Of a DNA stretch of 64,000 nucleotides, positions 61,852-64,000 are shown one piece after another (the stretch's first letter is position 1; each line of letters opens with the position of its first letter). This stretch comes from Antedon mediterranea (taxonomy: Eukaryota; Echinodermata; Crinoidea; Comatulida; Antedonidae). The DNA is taken from the NCBI RefSeq assembly GCF_964355755.1, contig NC_092678.1:4560922-4624921 (forward strand), in the 5' to 3' direction. Position numbers and translations under genes: made by a program. Below the pieces are notes generated by a model. That model was not told the DNA's origin. It was given only the letters and a program-made list of their open reading frames with translations, and ran no database searches.

Positions 61852-64000
61852 TTTTACTTACAATTAAAATCGAAAGTCTCTTAATATTTACCCTTTTATT
61901 ACAAAATTAAATATCTTATAAGCTATTTTTATAATGCATATTAATTATTTCCATGTGGATAATATTATTGTTGAATATTTTTGTTTCGGTAGAAACTTCC
62001 AAATGACTGACTCCACTGTAATCTTGCTACATGGGTGGTCACACAACAGGTTAATTGTTTTGCTTGTAACTGTAGATCACAAAACAATTTACAAATGTAC
62101 TAAAAGCGTCCAAAGTGCTTTTGACTTTTCACAACTTCGCAAATAAAGTATATTCAGCATGTAGTATAGCAATATGAAAAACAAACAAACAAAACTTTTT
62201 ATTTAAAGGAGAATTTGAGATCTGTTTTATTAATAATTAATGATAAAAGATAGAACAATATTTTATCAAGATATCATTATCAAGTTTATGATAGATACAG
62301 TTATCAAATTTCATAAATACTATAGATATTATTTTTAAATGATGAACTATTCCTTGTTCAGTCGTGTTTGATATAATATATAACTACTATGTATTTAAAA
62401 ATACTGTATCTTTTAAACTAAGGAATATTAATGGGTAACATGATCAGTAAGAATCAAATCACCTATTAAGTTTAAACGTGGAGATATTTTAGTGAACGTA
62501 AATGTAGAACACTAAACCTATTAAGAACATTTAAGATCCATTAGACCAAACTTGATGTTTACTGAGAAATCTGAGATGTTACTTTGCTCTTTCTTGGATT
62601 TTGATTGTCAAAATCCAGGTTTTTTAACACTATGTTTTTAACAAAACCTTTCTCTCATTCACTTCCTTTTCAATTGAGTATCCTTTTAGACCCTATTAGT
62701 GACATCACAACCCATTGTGCATTCTAATTGGTCAATATTCCAGGTGTATTATGACATCATAATCCTACCAATAGTCAGAAAACCACTCATGCAGAAAGTC
62801 TACTAAGCTTTGTCAATCATGATGCTGTTTGTTAGGGTGAAAGGTCGTTAGGAACAGTAGGCGTGCATTCCAAAGGTTTGAGTGTTTCTGAAGGGCGAAT
62901 GGTTGACTAGAGGGAAAAATCGGAAATAACTATCCATTGTACAAACCACACATGTAGGATATACTGTATTTGGAGAACAACCGGAATTCATATTTCCTTT
63001 AATGTTATTTACCTAGTATTTTGGAATTACTACTATACACTAGACTATAGTAACAGAATTATTAGCAATACAGTATACTGACTGTATTCCACCAAACTTG
63101 TGTCTTGCTTGGATCTTATTCTTGTATGTCATTGTTAGTCTTTTATGGAATAATACAAACAAACTGAAATTGATGCTTTAGTCCAAAAGGTTAGTAGTTG
63201 TCTAGTATATTGATGCTACGTTTGTGGTAAGTTAATTGATTGTATACCCATTGTATACCACAGAAAAATGAATTTATCTGGTGATTCCAAGTTTGGAAGT
63301 AAGCACTGTAAGTGTACTTGTTACTGACTTTAATACCTGTAGATGGACTATCCCCTGTAGATTTTATTATAAGTTTTGTATTGTTTCAAGTAAGTCTGTT
63401 TCGAATAATGTGCTTAATTTTGTTTGTACACCAGACTCCAAGGTCTAAACATGTTGAACACCTTTGTCCACATAGTAAAATGTTTACTTTTTTATCTTAT
63501 TCTGATCTCAAATCCATTTATGACTTATTGAAATCAAAAACGTTGTACTGTATTACATAGAACCATTGCCAGAAAGAGGGTTTGTAATGTGTTTTCTATA
63601 TTCCATTATTCACATGCAGTAAAAAGCATACATTATTTTGTTATTATATTTTTAGTGTACAGTATTATTGACTAACCTTTCACGCTTTCTTCTGTACTGT
63701 ACTGAAATTAATTATATACAGACAAACTATTATTAGCGGAAAAGCATGAAGTCTATGTGATGTTCTTGTGATTGTCTTAAAACCACTATTTTTAATGATA
63801 TACGGTGTTTGTCTAAGTACTTTATCTTCCTGTTGAGTCAATTTGTAATTATGCAGGTTTTTCTACTACCTGTGTAGTATGTCAGATTTGATAGTTTCCT
63901 TCTTTGGAATCTTACACCACCGCGTGGTGCTTAAAATATCCTGTAAGTGATGATCATGTTGTTTGTGTATTCTTATCAAATGAGCGCACTAAATTAAGCG
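61852..64000. other. FRMD4 intron 6, to window end
   Basis: No exon, repeat or ORF with family features recognised. The frame at 63312-63560 is hydrophobic but unsupported. Confidence 0.4.

Overview
This is eukaryotic nuclear DNA: AT-rich, with spliced genes, long introns and many small DNA-transposon relics. The gene content and the very frequent AGGCCT and TACAGTA/TACTGTA words suggest a marine deuterostome invertebrate, most likely an echinoderm. That assignment is an inference; no sequence here proves a species.

Layout. (1) 1-4 kb: mostly gene-free, with one short unassigned ORF (544-831). (2) 4.1-7.4 kb, plus strand: a two-exon gene for a 596-residue coiled-coil protein with a UBAN (NEMO/optineurin/ABIN-type ubiquitin-binding) motif and a C-terminal C2HC zinc finger. 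This is a probable NF-kappaB or autophagy adaptor. (3) 11-19.6 kb, minus strand: a tandem segmental duplication holding three copies of a small secreted lectin gene. Each has a signal-peptide exon, a C-type-lectin exon and a short PAN/apple-like exon. Copies 2 and 3 are intact. Copy 1 has a nonsense codon, a changed CCAAT box, a LINE insertion in its flank and a chimeric lectin/PAN exon. (4) 20.4-22.8 kb: a 2.4 kb foldback element with 10-bp target duplication. (5) 26.2-30.7 kb: a 4.5 kb transposon whose long inverted ends are built of about 145-bp tandem repeats, with a decayed minus-strand coding region between them. (6) 33-36 kb: clustered MITEs, a tandem duplication and a SINE-like element. 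(7) 36.3 kb to beyond the right edge, plus strand: the 5' part of a FRMD4A/B-type FERM gene. Six coding exons covering the F1 lobe and part of F2 end at 52608, and the gene continues outside the window. Its introns hold three related TTA/CTA-flanked elements, TTAA-flanked and TA-flanked MITEs, and an unusual 43-bp minisatellite.

The strongest oddities are: the intron-3 minisatellite, about 30 units each carrying a strong GTAAGT donor and mostly a TTTCAG acceptor 3 nt upstream of it; the lectin copy-1 exon fusion; the contrast between variable lectin loops and identical PAN exons; and three related transposons that share ends but differ in their subterminal palindromes. The UBAN adaptor and the secreted lectins both fit innate immunity, but nothing in the sequence shows that they work together. 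All calls come from reading the sequence; no database search was run.
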